64,000 nucleotides of DNA from an uncultured Methanobrevibacter sp. (GTDB lineage: Archaea; Methanobacteriota; Methanobacteria; Methanobacteriales; Methanobacteriaceae): the NCBI RefSeq assembly GCF_900314695.1, contig NZ_OMWD01000009.1, forward strand, positions 9,506-73,505. Reading direction: 5' to 3'. The notes beneath the pieces were generated by a model. That model was not told the origin of the DNA, searched no databases, and saw only the letters and a program-made list of their open reading frames with translations. This document shows positions 8,284-15,644 of this stretch, in pieces; position 1 is the stretch's first letter, and every line of letters begins with the position of its first letter. The position numbers and the translations under genes were made by a program.

Positions 8284-9075
8284 ATGGACGAGAATATATC
8301 TGTTTTAAAAGGATTAGGACTTACAATGTATGAGGCTCAAGCATATTTAACACTCACATCATTAATTTCATCGACAGCGAGTGAAGTGGCTGAAAAATCA
8401 GGCATTCCTCGCAGTAAAATATATGATGTATTGAAAGGATTAATCAAGAAAAATTTCATTGATGTTGAAGATGGAAGACCATTGACATATAATGTCAAAT
8501 CTCCAGTCGAAGTGCTGAGCCGTGAAAAAGAAAAAATTGACTCACAAATTGATGATACAATAACACGACTAACCAACATATATGAAAACGGAATGAGTCA
8601 AGTTCAAGCCCCAATATGGAGAATATACAGCGTTGAAAAAATCATCAACCAGGAAGTGGAAATCATAAAAAGAGCAAAAAATACTGTCAACATGAGAATA
8701 GGATTTCTCTTTGAAGGTGAAGGTGAAGCACTAATTAAGGCATTTAAGAAAAGACGTGTCTTGAAAGTGAATATACTAGCTTCATCGACATGTTACATCA
8801 ACAATGAGGAAATTGACATTATTAAAATGTTTAAAGATGCCGACATCAACATTCAAAAAGCAGATATTCCCTTTGTAAAAGTGCTGATTTCCGATTCAAA
8901 AGAGATGATGCATACCTACACCAAGTTTAGTGAAGACAAGCGTGAAGTTATTCCCGAAACTGCAATCGGAATTTGGAACAAATACGAAGATGTTGCAAGA
9001 AACTATGACGAAAGGTTTATGAACCAATTAGAAAAAATCAAGAGAAAACAAAAAAAAAACAAAATAAAGCAATAG
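8284..9075 (+). CDS. TrmB-family transcriptional regulator
   Basis: A 263-residue regulator. The N-terminal 75 residues form a winged helix-turn-helix of TrmB type (LGLTMYEAQAYLTL..., SEVAEKSGIPRSKIYDVLKGL, then a wing). A linker helix follows, then a C-terminal TrmB effector domain with WRIYSVEKIINQEVEII and FLFEGEGEALIKAF. TrmB proteins bind sugars or other small ligands; here the divergent partner hcp suggests a redox or nitrogen-oxide signal, which is inference. The C-terminus ends in a Lys-rich tail. The ATG at 8284 has no ribosome-binding site and lies at the expected transcription start. Confidence 0.9.
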   Translation: MDENISVLKGLGLTMYEAQAYLTLTSLISSTASEVAEKSGIPRSKIYDVLKGLIKKNFIDVEDGRPLTYNVKSPVEVLSREKEKIDSQIDDTITRLTNIYENGMSQVQAPIWRIYSVEKIINQEVEIIKRAKNTVNMRIGFLFEGEGEALIKAFKKRRVLKVNILASSTCYINNEEIDIIKMFKDADINIQKADIPFVKVLISDSKEMMHTYTKFSEDKREVIPETAIGIWNKYEDVARNYDERFMNQLEKIKRKQKKNKIKQ

Positions 9076-9098
9076 TATAACAAATCATGCAAATAATA

Positions 9099-9170
9099 GC
9101 TGTTAATGTCAATCATAAAAAATTACATTTTACAGCATAATGTGTCTTTAGGATAAGTGACATTAACAGC
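9099..9170. repeat. Long-spaced perfect inverted repeat between convergent genes
   Basis: GCTGTTAATGTCA (9099-9111) and its exact reverse complement TGACATTAACAGC (9158-9170) enclose 46 bases. Outside the arms the match continues (AATAAT on both sides) with a one-base offset. It sits between the 3' ends of the TrmB-like gene and the acyltransferase gene. It could be a bidirectional terminator, a processed RNA, or a remnant of a small mobile element. Confidence 0.6.
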
Positions 9171-9230
9171 ATTATTTTACATTTCAAGCTTTTGATGAAA
9201 CTGATTCTTTTTATATCAATGTCTCCCTGA

Positions 9231-10294
9231 TTAACTAATAGAAGCCCTCAATTTTTTATAAAGTAGCGCAACTGCAGTGGATATGATTAGCATAACAATT
9301 GAGATTACGGCTGTTATCAAATCATTCAATACTACACCTTTAGCGAAAGATTCAATGAGAACTATTGTTACAGGTATAAAGAACCATTGAGCAATATAAA
9401 TTTTGTTGATGTTGCTGCTCAATATTGAACATGTCTTAATAGCTGCATCAGGCAGATATTTAACAATCCAGTAACATAGACCAATTACAGCATGAGCATT
9501 AATTATACAGAATACTGCATCCAATGTGTTTAAGAAGTAATATAAGTGAACATTCTCCGAAAAGACCCCTCCCCATAAATTTGAAGATACAAAAAAGTAA
9601 ATCAGAGAAATCACCATTAAAATCGGCCAAAATTTAAAGAATTCCGTTTTATCCTTGGCTCTGATGAAGTATTGTCCCCAAATATACCCTGCAATTGGGA
9701 AAATAAACCAGTTGAATAAAGGAAAAGCAGTGAATTTAGTTCCAAAGAAGTGACCACAAATCAAGTTAATGTCAGGATTCCCGAAATCGGTGAACCTTAA
9801 CATGGACCCCATTATGGACAGTACAACTGCAACAATAATCAACTTCTTGTTTGAAAATCTGAATTTCTTTAAGATTCCCATCAAAACAAATGCCATACCT
9901 GCAAATGCTAGGATATCAACACAAAACAGCAATAATCCACCATCTATAGTAAACGGAGTGGGATCGATACCAAGAGATTCGGCAAGAAAGTGAGGTACGA
10001 AAAACTCAAACACATTCACCAAAATACCTGAAAGGTATAATGTCACTCCCCTCTTCACCATGGTGTCCCATTGGCTGTGCCTTGAATATACTACCCCAAC
10101 ACCCATACAAAACATGAAAATGACCGCAGCATAGGGTCTTCCCAATACATTACCGAATACAAATTCATAAGCGGAGCTTAATCCCGGACTGTATGCCTTA
10201 ACCACCATAATAGTATGCAAAAAAACCATGAAAATAATGGCAAATGCCTTGGCAATATCAAGTTCGACCTGCCTTCCAGTATTAACTTTTTCAT
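9231..10294 (-). pseudogene. Multi-TM acyltransferase-like membrane protein with apparent 5' frameshift
   Basis: The uninterrupted frame codes 332 residues from an internal ATG at 10229, with about nine hydrophobic segments and the look of a DUF1624/heparan-glucosaminide-acetyltransferase or acyltransferase-3 type protein. However, the same frame stays open upstream and encodes RQVELDIAKAFAIIF, the expected N-terminal first-helix motif of such proteins, with no ATG, GTG or TTG before a stop. The ATG at 10294 is followed by five A (minus strand, 10287-10291); one more A would join it to the long frame (MKKVNTGRQVELDIAK). So either there is a one-base deletion, a sequence error, or a non-standard start. 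Function is not known beyond probable acyl transfer at the membrane. Confidence 0.7.
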
Positions 10295-10340
10295 CCGAAA
10301 ATAAATCTGAAATAGCTATAATATAATTTTAGTTAAAAAA

Positions 10341-10355
10341 GTTATAAATATATAA
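10341..10355 (-). promoter_or_regulatory. Probable TATA box of the acyltransferase-like gene
   Basis: The minus strand reads TTATATATTTATAAC. Transcription would start near 10320, about 25 bases before the ATG at 10294, which supports 10294 as the original start rather than the internal ATG at 10229. The remaining stretch from 10356 to 10465 shows no gene. Confidence 0.5.
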
Positions 10356-10465
10356 TGATTTTTAACAAGATACTGTCAATTTGTTAAGACTTTATTTGAT
10401 TTTCTATTCCGTCATTTTTAGTTACATTTTCATCAGCTGCGCTTACAGCCCATTGAAAAAATCAC

Positions 10466-10505
10466 AAAAAAAAGTAGGTCAACTGAATTTAATCTTTTGA
10501 CCTAC
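10466..10505 (-). terminator. Hairpin plus T-run terminator of the ADP-ribosylglycohydrolase gene
   Basis: On the minus strand GTAGGTCAA and TTGACCTAC pair perfectly around a 14-base loop, followed directly by eight T. It lies about 45 bases after the stop codon at 10548. Confidence 0.8.
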
Positions 10506-10547
10506 CAATCCATTGCCCTTTTTATATGGCAAAAATAATCACTCAAA

Positions 10548-11351
10548 TTACAAATTCTTTATTTTTCTAATCATCATAGCCTCAAATCTATTAAATGCAT
10601 CCAACAAGAAATCATCCAAATAGCTAACTGTTTCATCATATATTCTTTGTGGAACATCCCAGTATGCAGATGCAATGCTGCCTGCAATAGCTGCCTGAGT
10701 ATCGGCATCACCACCTAAAGATACTGCATTTCTAATCGCATCTTCAAAGTCTTTTGCATCCAAAAAACAGATTATGGCTTCCGGAACGCTACCCGCACAG
10801 GAAACATCAAATGAATACTCCGGCCTTATTTCATCAACGCTACGATTCAAATCATAAGCATATACCATTTCAATATGATTTCTAATTTCATCCTTACTTG
10901 CTCCTGTCCTTGCAAGATAAATTGCATCTGCAGTTGAAAGGGCACCTTTAATACCCTCTGGATGATCATGTGACACTATTGCAGATTTATATGCCAAATC
11001 ATTTGCCTCTTCCAATGAGTCAGCAACCCATGCACATGGAGATACCCTCATTGCAGAACCATTAGCCCAACTGTCATAAGGTTTAGGTGATTCCTGAACC
11101 AGCCACCCCCCAAAACTTGAACCATAACCTGCATCAGGATATCTATTCCCAAAATATTGTAAATTTTTAATTAAAACATCTTGTAAGTTTTTATCTTCAC
11201 ACAGCCAATTGGCAACGGCCAGTGTCAATATACTATCATCAGTAACTCTTGAATAAGGAGTAAATAATTCAAAATCTTTGGTTTTGATTGGGTAAAATTC
11301 TCGAGTTGATCCGATAATATCTCCTGTTATTGCTCCAATAATTCCTTTCAT
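10548..11351 (-). CDS. ADP-ribosylglycohydrolase family protein (DraG-like)
   Basis: A 267-residue protein of the all-helical, magnesium-dependent ADP-ribosylglycohydrolase family, which removes ADP-ribose from proteins or small molecules. Family signatures: the N-terminal GAITGDIIGSTREF, the metal-binding VTDDSILTLAVANWL near residue 50, SHDHPEGIKGALSTADAI, and the C-terminal GGDADTQAAIAGSI with paired Asp ligands. The start is set at ATG 11351, which gives the standard MKGIIGAITGD N-terminus; a longer frame to 11447 adds 32 residues with no family match. Single gene with its own promoter and terminator. No ADP-ribosyltransferase partner is seen nearby. Confidence 0.93.
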   Translation of the reverse strand: MKGIIGAITGDIIGSTREFYPIKTKDFELFTPYSRVTDDSILTLAVANWLCEDKNLQDVLIKNLQYFGNRYPDAGYGSSFGGWLVQESPKPYDSWANGSAMRVSPCAWVADSLEEANDLAYKSAIVSHDHPEGIKGALSTADAIYLARTGASKDEIRNHIEMVYAYDLNRSVDEIRPEYSFDVSCAGSVPEAIICFLDAKDFEDAIRNAVSLGGDADTQAAIAGSIASAYWDVPQRIYDETVSYLDDFLLDAFNRFEAMMIRKIKNL

Positions 11352-11386
11352 GAATTTATATTTTGATAATGTAATTAATATAGATT

Positions 11387-11400
11387 GATATATATTTAAA
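11387..11400 (-). promoter_or_regulatory. Probable TATA box of the ADP-ribosylglycohydrolase gene
   Basis: The minus strand reads TTTAAATATATATC 36 to 49 bases before the ATG at 11351. Its position supports the shorter start, because the longer reading frame would begin upstream of this promoter. Confidence 0.5.
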
Positions 11401-11521
11401 TTGATTAAATTTAGTAAAATTGTCCTGAATGAGTAAAATTGCTCCAATTTTAAATAAAAAAAGATATATAATAGTTATGACATTATTATATTTGATAATA
11501 CAAGTTATTATCAAAAACACA

Positions 11522-11597
11522 GAAATTTCTATCAATATTCATAAATCGCTTCTGTGATAGATTCATACCCATTGTTACTTAAAAAAATAGAAATTTC
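11522..11597. repeat. 11-base inverted repeat with wide spacing
   Basis: GAAATTTCTAT (11522-11532) and ATAGAAATTTC (11587-11597) are perfect inverted copies 54 bases apart, in the gap between the glycohydrolase promoter and the terminator of the nicotianamine-synthase-like gene. AT-rich, so chance is possible. Confidence 0.35.
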
Positions 11598-11639
11598 AAA
11601 AAAAAGGTCGTGAATGATTCCAGAGCAATCTGGAATCAT
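11598..11639 (-). terminator. Strong terminator of the nicotianamine-synthase-like gene
   Basis: On the minus strand ATGATTCCAGA and TCTGGAATCAT form a perfect 11-bp stem with a 4-base loop, followed by a short spacer and eight T. It begins 8 bases after the stop codon. Confidence 0.85.
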
Positions 11640-11646
11640 GAAAAAA

Positions 11647-12468
11647 TTAAATTATTTTTCTGATTAAAACAGAGGTATTATTGGTGTTACCTGTTGGAAG
11701 AACCATTACTTCCTTATGAAAACCCCGAGTATCCTTATCCAAAACAGGAGCATATAAAATAGCCCTCATTCCAGTATAAGTCCTATAGATGACCGGTGTT
11801 TTTTCATCAACATACTCCCAAATATTTGCAAAAACCCTATCTTTTGGCTCAGCAAGTGCTGCAACCATCAGAATATCATAATCCAAGTCTTCAATGACTT
11901 TTTCATCACCAACAACTATTTCAATATCCTCATCAAGTTCCAGTCTTTTCAAGACTTTTCTTGAAAGCTCTGCAACATTTTCCATCTGTTCAATGCCAAT
12001 ACATTTGCATCCAAATACTTTATTAAACATGATTAAAGTTAACGGAAGTGGACCTGATCCTAAAAATACAAATGTTTTATCTTCATTGAATTTAGCCAAT
12101 TGACTTTCATTTTCAATTAATCCAATATACCGATTATAAAAATGGAATGAATCAAGAGTCCCTATAGGATTATCAGATTCCAAAATTTTTTGTGCATTCT
12201 CTGTTTCAAGCCTTGCCCCAACATAAACATAAAATTTTCTAATCAGTTTTAATGCATTATTCATCTTCTCATCATCAAGAATGTGCTTTGCGGAGTCAAA
12301 ATCTATTGTCTTATCATGAGCAATGATTTCCACATCATCCAATATCTCAATGATTTCCTCAATATTTATATCATCTAGTGCTGAGTCACCATATTTATCC
12401 AAATCACCATAACTTGATAACTTATTGGCAATTTCTTCAAGTTTACCCCAATATTTATAACAGCTCAT
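11647..12468 (-). CDS. Nicotianamine-synthase-like protein
   Basis: A 273-residue protein of the archaeal/plant nicotianamine synthase family. The N-terminal half is helical; the C-terminal half is a SAM-binding Rossmann fold with FLGSGPLPLTLIMF (residue 135 on), GIEQMENVAELSRKVL, AALAEPKDRVF, YRTYTGMRAILYAPV and the end TNNTSVLIRK, all typical of the family. These enzymes join aminocarboxypropyl groups from SAM into a metal chelator; the characterised Methanothermobacter homologue makes thermonicotianamine. A role in nickel or iron handling is likely for a methanogen but is inference. Single gene with its own promoter and strong terminator; no transporter gene adjoins it. Confidence 0.9.
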   Translation of the reverse strand: MSCYKYWGKLEEIANKLSSYGDLDKYGDSALDDINIEEIIEILDDVEIIAHDKTIDFDSAKHILDDEKMNNALKLIRKFYVYVGARLETENAQKILESDNPIGTLDSFHFYNRYIGLIENESQLAKFNEDKTFVFLGSGPLPLTLIMFNKVFGCKCIGIEQMENVAELSRKVLKRLELDEDIEIVVGDEKVIEDLDYDILMVAALAEPKDRVFANIWEYVDEKTPVIYRTYTGMRAILYAPVLDKDTRGFHKEVMVLPTGNTNNTSVLIRKII

Positions 12469-12500
12469 CGAAAAAACTCCTAATGCTTTATTTCACATTA

Positions 12501-12520
12501 TGTATTTTATAAATATAAAT
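12501..12520 (-). promoter_or_regulatory. Probable TATA region of the nicotianamine-synthase-like gene
   Basis: The minus strand reads ATTTATATTTATAAAATACA 33 to 52 bases before the ATG at 12468, the usual archaeal spacing. An AGGAG ribosome-binding site follows just before the ATG. Confidence 0.5.
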
Positions 12521-12587
12521 TTAATTAAAGTAATAATAATTTGAATATTTGAGAAAAATAGTAATACCTTTAAAGAAAAAGTTAAAA

Positions 12588-12663
12588 AATAGCTATTAAA
12601 GATTTGAAGGAGAATACTTTAATAGCTATTGTAGACAGTTAAAGAAACCCATATAAAATATAA
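12588..12663 (-). ncRNA. Orphan perfect hairpin with its own TATA-like element
   Basis: AATAGCTATTAAAG (12588-12601) and its exact complement CTTTAATAGCTATT (12617-12630) form a 14-bp stem with a 15-base loop. On the minus strand it is followed by a T-rich tract and preceded by a TATA-like GATTTATATTTTATATGG at about 12645-12662. It lies between the flp-like operon, which already has a terminator, and the promoter of the next gene, so it ends no known gene. It could be a very short RNA or an operator. The rest of 12469-12932 holds no convincing gene. Confidence 0.4.
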
Positions 12664-12863
12664 ATCTCTTTTTTATTAATTATTTCATATTGATAGAGAA
12701 AATAAAGTAAAATTGACTGGTTATGCTAACAACCAATATTACTCGGCTAATGATGAATTTATATCAATACAAGATAATCAACATGAAAAATAATCAAAAA
12801 TATTCTTTTTTTAACTATTTTTCTAACATCAGTAATCTCTTACTAATCTTAGAAAAACAATTA

Positions 12864-12908
12864 AAAAAAAAGTGGAGTGGAAATAGCTATTGTTTTAGCT
12901 ATTCACTG
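12864..12908 (-). terminator. Terminator of the flp-like operon
   Basis: On the minus strand AGTG-AATAGCTA pairs with TAGCTATT-CACT (two-base bulge, six-base loop), followed by CTCC and then a run of nine T. It starts 25 bases after the flpD-like stop codon. Confidence 0.8.
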
Positions 12909-12932
12909 ACTCTATAATCAATCATTTTAAAC

Positions 12933-13337
12933 TTATTCCAATTCTAGCGGACCTAACTTTGAAAGAGTTTTATGGAATTCTTCCATGGTTGTTTTGAATT
13001 TTTCACCTTCAGAAGCTGAAATCCATTCATGTCTAAATCTTTCTTTTTCAATTCCAAACTCTTCAAGAATATCTTCTACGATTTTTGATCTTCTGGACCA
13101 TTTGTAGTTACCTGCGTCATAGTGGCAATCTCCAATATGACATCCTCCTACAAATACTCCATCCGCACCTTCCTGGAATGCTTTGAAAATCATTGAAGGA
13201 CTAATCCTTCCAGAACACATTACACGAATGATTCTAACATTTGATGGGTATTGCATACGTGCGGTTCCAGCAGTATCTGCCCCACCATAACAACACCAGT
13301 TACATAATAAACCTACTATTTTTAAATCATCAGACAT
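12933..13337 (-). CDS. flpD: MvhD/FlpD-like iron-sulfur electron-transfer subunit
   Basis: A 134-residue protein of the MvhD family (F420-non-reducing hydrogenase delta-type subunit), which carries electrons to heterodisulfide reductase HdrA. Conserved cysteines are seen in GLLCNWCCYGGAD, RVMCSGRI and GGCHIGDCHYDAGN; these hold a [2Fe-2S] cluster. The C-terminal helices, including EWISASEG, also match the family. It is the last gene of a three-gene operon, 10 bases after an FdhB/FrhB-like subunit, and is not accompanied here by MvhG or MvhA, so it probably links a formate-dehydrogenase-like module to Hdr. The symbol follows the flp naming used in Methanothermobacter, from memory. Confidence 0.8.
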   Translation of the reverse strand: MSDDLKIVGLLCNWCCYGGADTAGTARMQYPSNVRIIRVMCSGRISPSMIFKAFQEGADGVFVGGCHIGDCHYDAGNYKWSRRSKIVEDILEEFGIEKERFRHEWISASEGEKFKTTMEEFHKTLSKLGPLELE

Positions 13338-13346
13338 CTAATCACC

Positions 13347-14486
13347 TCATAATTCGGTTTTTTCTGGACTGTATAATGGAGGTTTTACATCATCTGAAAC
13401 TCCAGCAACATAGCCAGTTCTATTGTAGTATTTTTTCTGCAATTTGTCAAAGATTAATGAAACAGGAATGTCCATTGGACATACGTCATCACATTGTCCG
13501 CAATCCACACAACTGAAACTCATGTGGGATAGTCTTACACCTTGGAATGCAATTGGTGTTGGAGGAACATTCTGGTCATCTTTAAAGAACGGTTTATTCA
13601 ATTCACAGTTTTCATAACACCAGCAAATCGGACAAACATCACGACAAGCATAACAGCTAATGCAACGATTCCAATCATCCATTTCATTAACAGTCGGATA
13701 CATCTTATCTTGGATTTTATTAGCCATTTTAATCATGATGCCTTCAACTTTTTTCCTGCCTTCTACAGCAGGGTCAGCTGGATTTTTAGTTTCTAAAATT
13801 CCTGCTTTTTTTGCACCGTCAATCATTTCTTGGCCTTTTTCATCATTGATTTCAATGAATGTCCAACCGTCTTCGGCACCCCAGTTTCCACAAGCGATGT
13901 TTGCTTTTCTTGGGATTTTTACATCACATCTTTGACAGTTGGTACGACGACCGTATCCTTCATTTTCAAGGTCGTGGATTTTTACAGCTTCTTCGGAACC
14001 GTCTGCAAGTTCGATGATGAACTGTCCTTTATCAATTTCTTCACTTACAACATCATCAGGATCTGCTTCATAGAACAAGTCAATCATTTTTCTTCCTGCT
14101 ACAGGAGGAACAGTTCCACCACAGTTTAAACCAATGACATAAATATTGTCCTTATTGATTTTATGTCTTATAATGAGCTCTTCGATAGCTCTCATATCAC
14201 AAGGTTTTGCTGTTACTGCTACTTTCTTATCAAACAGGTACTTTTGAACAAGGTCACCAATCATTGTAGGAGCGCAGTGATAGGAACCTGCAGTTTTCAT
14301 CAAATCTTCTGAATTTGTTACGAAAGTTGGTACTCCGTCATAAACATCATCACAAGGACTTATCGCTAAAACTCCATCGACAATTTCTTCATCAAGCAAA
14401 TATTTAAGAATGCTGGTTACAGCCCCTCCACATTCGCCTGCTTTATGAATATCTTCATTTTGAGATTTTGCTAAAACATAACTCAT
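13347..14486 (-). CDS. flpB: FdhB/FrhB-family flavin iron-sulfur subunit
   Basis: A 379-residue protein of the F420 hydrogenase beta / formate dehydrogenase beta family, which binds FAD and [4Fe-4S] clusters and passes electrons between F420 and an enzyme core. The N-terminal AGECGGAVTSILKYLLDE and the AVTAKPCDMRAIEEL segment are family marks. Near the C-terminus are two cysteine groups, CISCYACRDVCPICWC and CVDCGQCDDVCP. It sits between the FdhA-like and MvhD-like genes, separated by 12 and 10 bases. Whether it uses F420 cannot be decided from sequence; it may be a formate dehydrogenase-like protein. Confidence 0.85.
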   Translation of the reverse strand: MSYVLAKSQNEDIHKAGECGGAVTSILKYLLDEEIVDGVLAISPCDDVYDGVPTFVTNSEDLMKTAGSYHCAPTMIGDLVQKYLFDKKVAVTAKPCDMRAIEELIIRHKINKDNIYVIGLNCGGTVPPVAGRKMIDLFYEADPDDVVSEEIDKGQFIIELADGSEEAVKIHDLENEGYGRRTNCQRCDVKIPRKANIACGNWGAEDGWTFIEINDEKGQEMIDGAKKAGILETKNPADPAVEGRKKVEGIMIKMANKIQDKMYPTVNEMDDWNRCISCYACRDVCPICWCYENCELNKPFFKDDQNVPPTPIAFQGVRLSHMSFSCVDCGQCDDVCPMDIPVSLIFDKLQKKYYNRTGYVAGVSDDVKPPLYSPEKTEL

Positions 14487-14498
14487 ATAATCACCCGA

Positions 14499-15506
14499 TT
14501 ATCCATTTAATTTTTCAATTACCTCAATTTCACTTAAAACATCAGATTCAATTGCAGCATTGAAAGATTGGGTTTCACCCATTGCATTTACAAATGATCC
14601 ATCTTTTTCAAGCCATGTTTTAATAGGAACGACAATGTCTGAAATTTCAGTTGTCTTGCTTTCACATGGAGCAAAGCTGATAATCTTTGATATTTTTGAA
14701 AAATCATATTCCAATTCATCAGCAATGTCATCGTTGAATACTAAAAGAACTTTAGTATTATCCAATAGTTCAAACATTTCATCTTTAGATTTAGGTTCTA
14801 ATAAGCTTAAAGCACCTTTAGAATTGGATTTACTGAATACTGGTAACAATTTACAGCCTAGTGCATCAATTTTATCCAAATCATCAGAAGTATCAATTTG
14901 ATTGAATATCAATACTGATGATTCATCGATGTTATCTTTAGCAGCGTCCAAAAATTCTGCTACAGAATCATTGAAACATTCATCTGCAATGTTGAAAGTC
15001 ACTGAAGCTTCAGCATTTACAAATGCGAATATTTTTGCACCATTTTGTTTTGCATGGACAATTCTTCTTCCGATCAAAGGATTTTCGTATAATAAATCGC
15101 CGATTACAAAAATCTTTTCTGCATTTTCAACATCATCATAAGAAGCAACTTCATCATAATTTTTCAGGTTATCTGCATAAAATCCAATATTATATCCTTT
15201 AGATTCTGCAAATTCTTTTATTGCTTCAATTTCACCTACACCACTGTTACCAGAACAAATTACAGTGACATCAGAAGCTGAGCTTAATTCTTTTGAAACA
15301 TCTGCAATTAAAGCATCAGCATCAACATCACCAAACTTGTTTTTATAACAATCAATGGAATTTCTTCCATTTAAACAATTTTTACCTGCATTTACAGGAT
15401 GTCTTTTATAAGGAAAAGTTCCCACAATTTCTCCATCATTCAAAACAACATTAATGCCACAACCTACACTACATGAAGGACATAATGTGTGCTTAATCTC
15501 CAACAT
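14499..15506 (-). CDS. flpA: Truncated FdhA/molybdopterin-oxidoreductase-like protein
   Basis: A 335-residue protein about half the length of formate dehydrogenase alpha (about 680). It keeps the N-terminal [4Fe-4S] motif, Cys9, Cys12, Cys16 and Cys44 (HTLCPSCSVGCGINV ... GKNCLNG), and two Rossmann-like parts of the molybdopterin fold, ending with PIKTWLEKDGSFVNAMGETQ. The active-site Sec/Cys segment and the C-terminal cofactor domain are missing, so it probably cannot oxidise formate itself. It heads the operon with FdhB-like and MvhD-like subunits. GGTGAT five bases before the ATG marks the start. It resembles the flp group of Methanothermobacter as I recall it. Confidence 0.75.
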   Translation of the reverse strand: MLEIKHTLCPSCSVGCGINVVLNDGEIVGTFPYKRHPVNAGKNCLNGRNSIDCYKNKFGDVDADALIADVSKELSSASDVTVICSGNSGVGEIEAIKEFAESKGYNIGFYADNLKNYDEVASYDDVENAEKIFVIGDLLYENPLIGRRIVHAKQNGAKIFAFVNAEASVTFNIADECFNDSVAEFLDAAKDNIDESSVLIFNQIDTSDDLDKIDALGCKLLPVFSKSNSKGALSLLEPKSKDEMFELLDNTKVLLVFNDDIADELEYDFSKISKIISFAPCESKTTEISDIVVPIKTWLEKDGSFVNAMGETQSFNAAIESDVLSEIEVIEKLNG

Positions 15507-15560
15507 ATCATATCACCAAAAAAAATCAGTTAAAAAAAGTATTAGAAATTCCCCCAAACA

Positions 15561-15644
15561 AAATATATAAATTTTGTTCAAATCTATACGAATAAAATAT
15601 ATAACTTAAAATAAAAATTTTGTTCAAATGTATACGAATAAAAT
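15561..15644 (-). promoter_or_regulatory. Promoter of the flp-like operon with two tandem dyad operators
   Basis: A TATA box (minus strand TTATATATTT, 15561-15570) lies 55 to 64 bases before flpA. Directly upstream are two 28-base direct repeats, 15571-15598 and 15617-15644, differing at one base and spaced 46 bases start to start. Each unit is itself an imperfect palindrome: 10 of 14 base pairs are symmetric, with half-site ATTTTRTTC. A second TATATA lies between them. This layout suggests two dimers of a regulator at the promoter. Confidence 0.7.

Noticed and set aside
12723..12917. 64-codon open frame on the plus strand
   Set aside because: AT-rich, no ribosome-binding site, overlaps the flp-operon terminator and has no recognisable domain.
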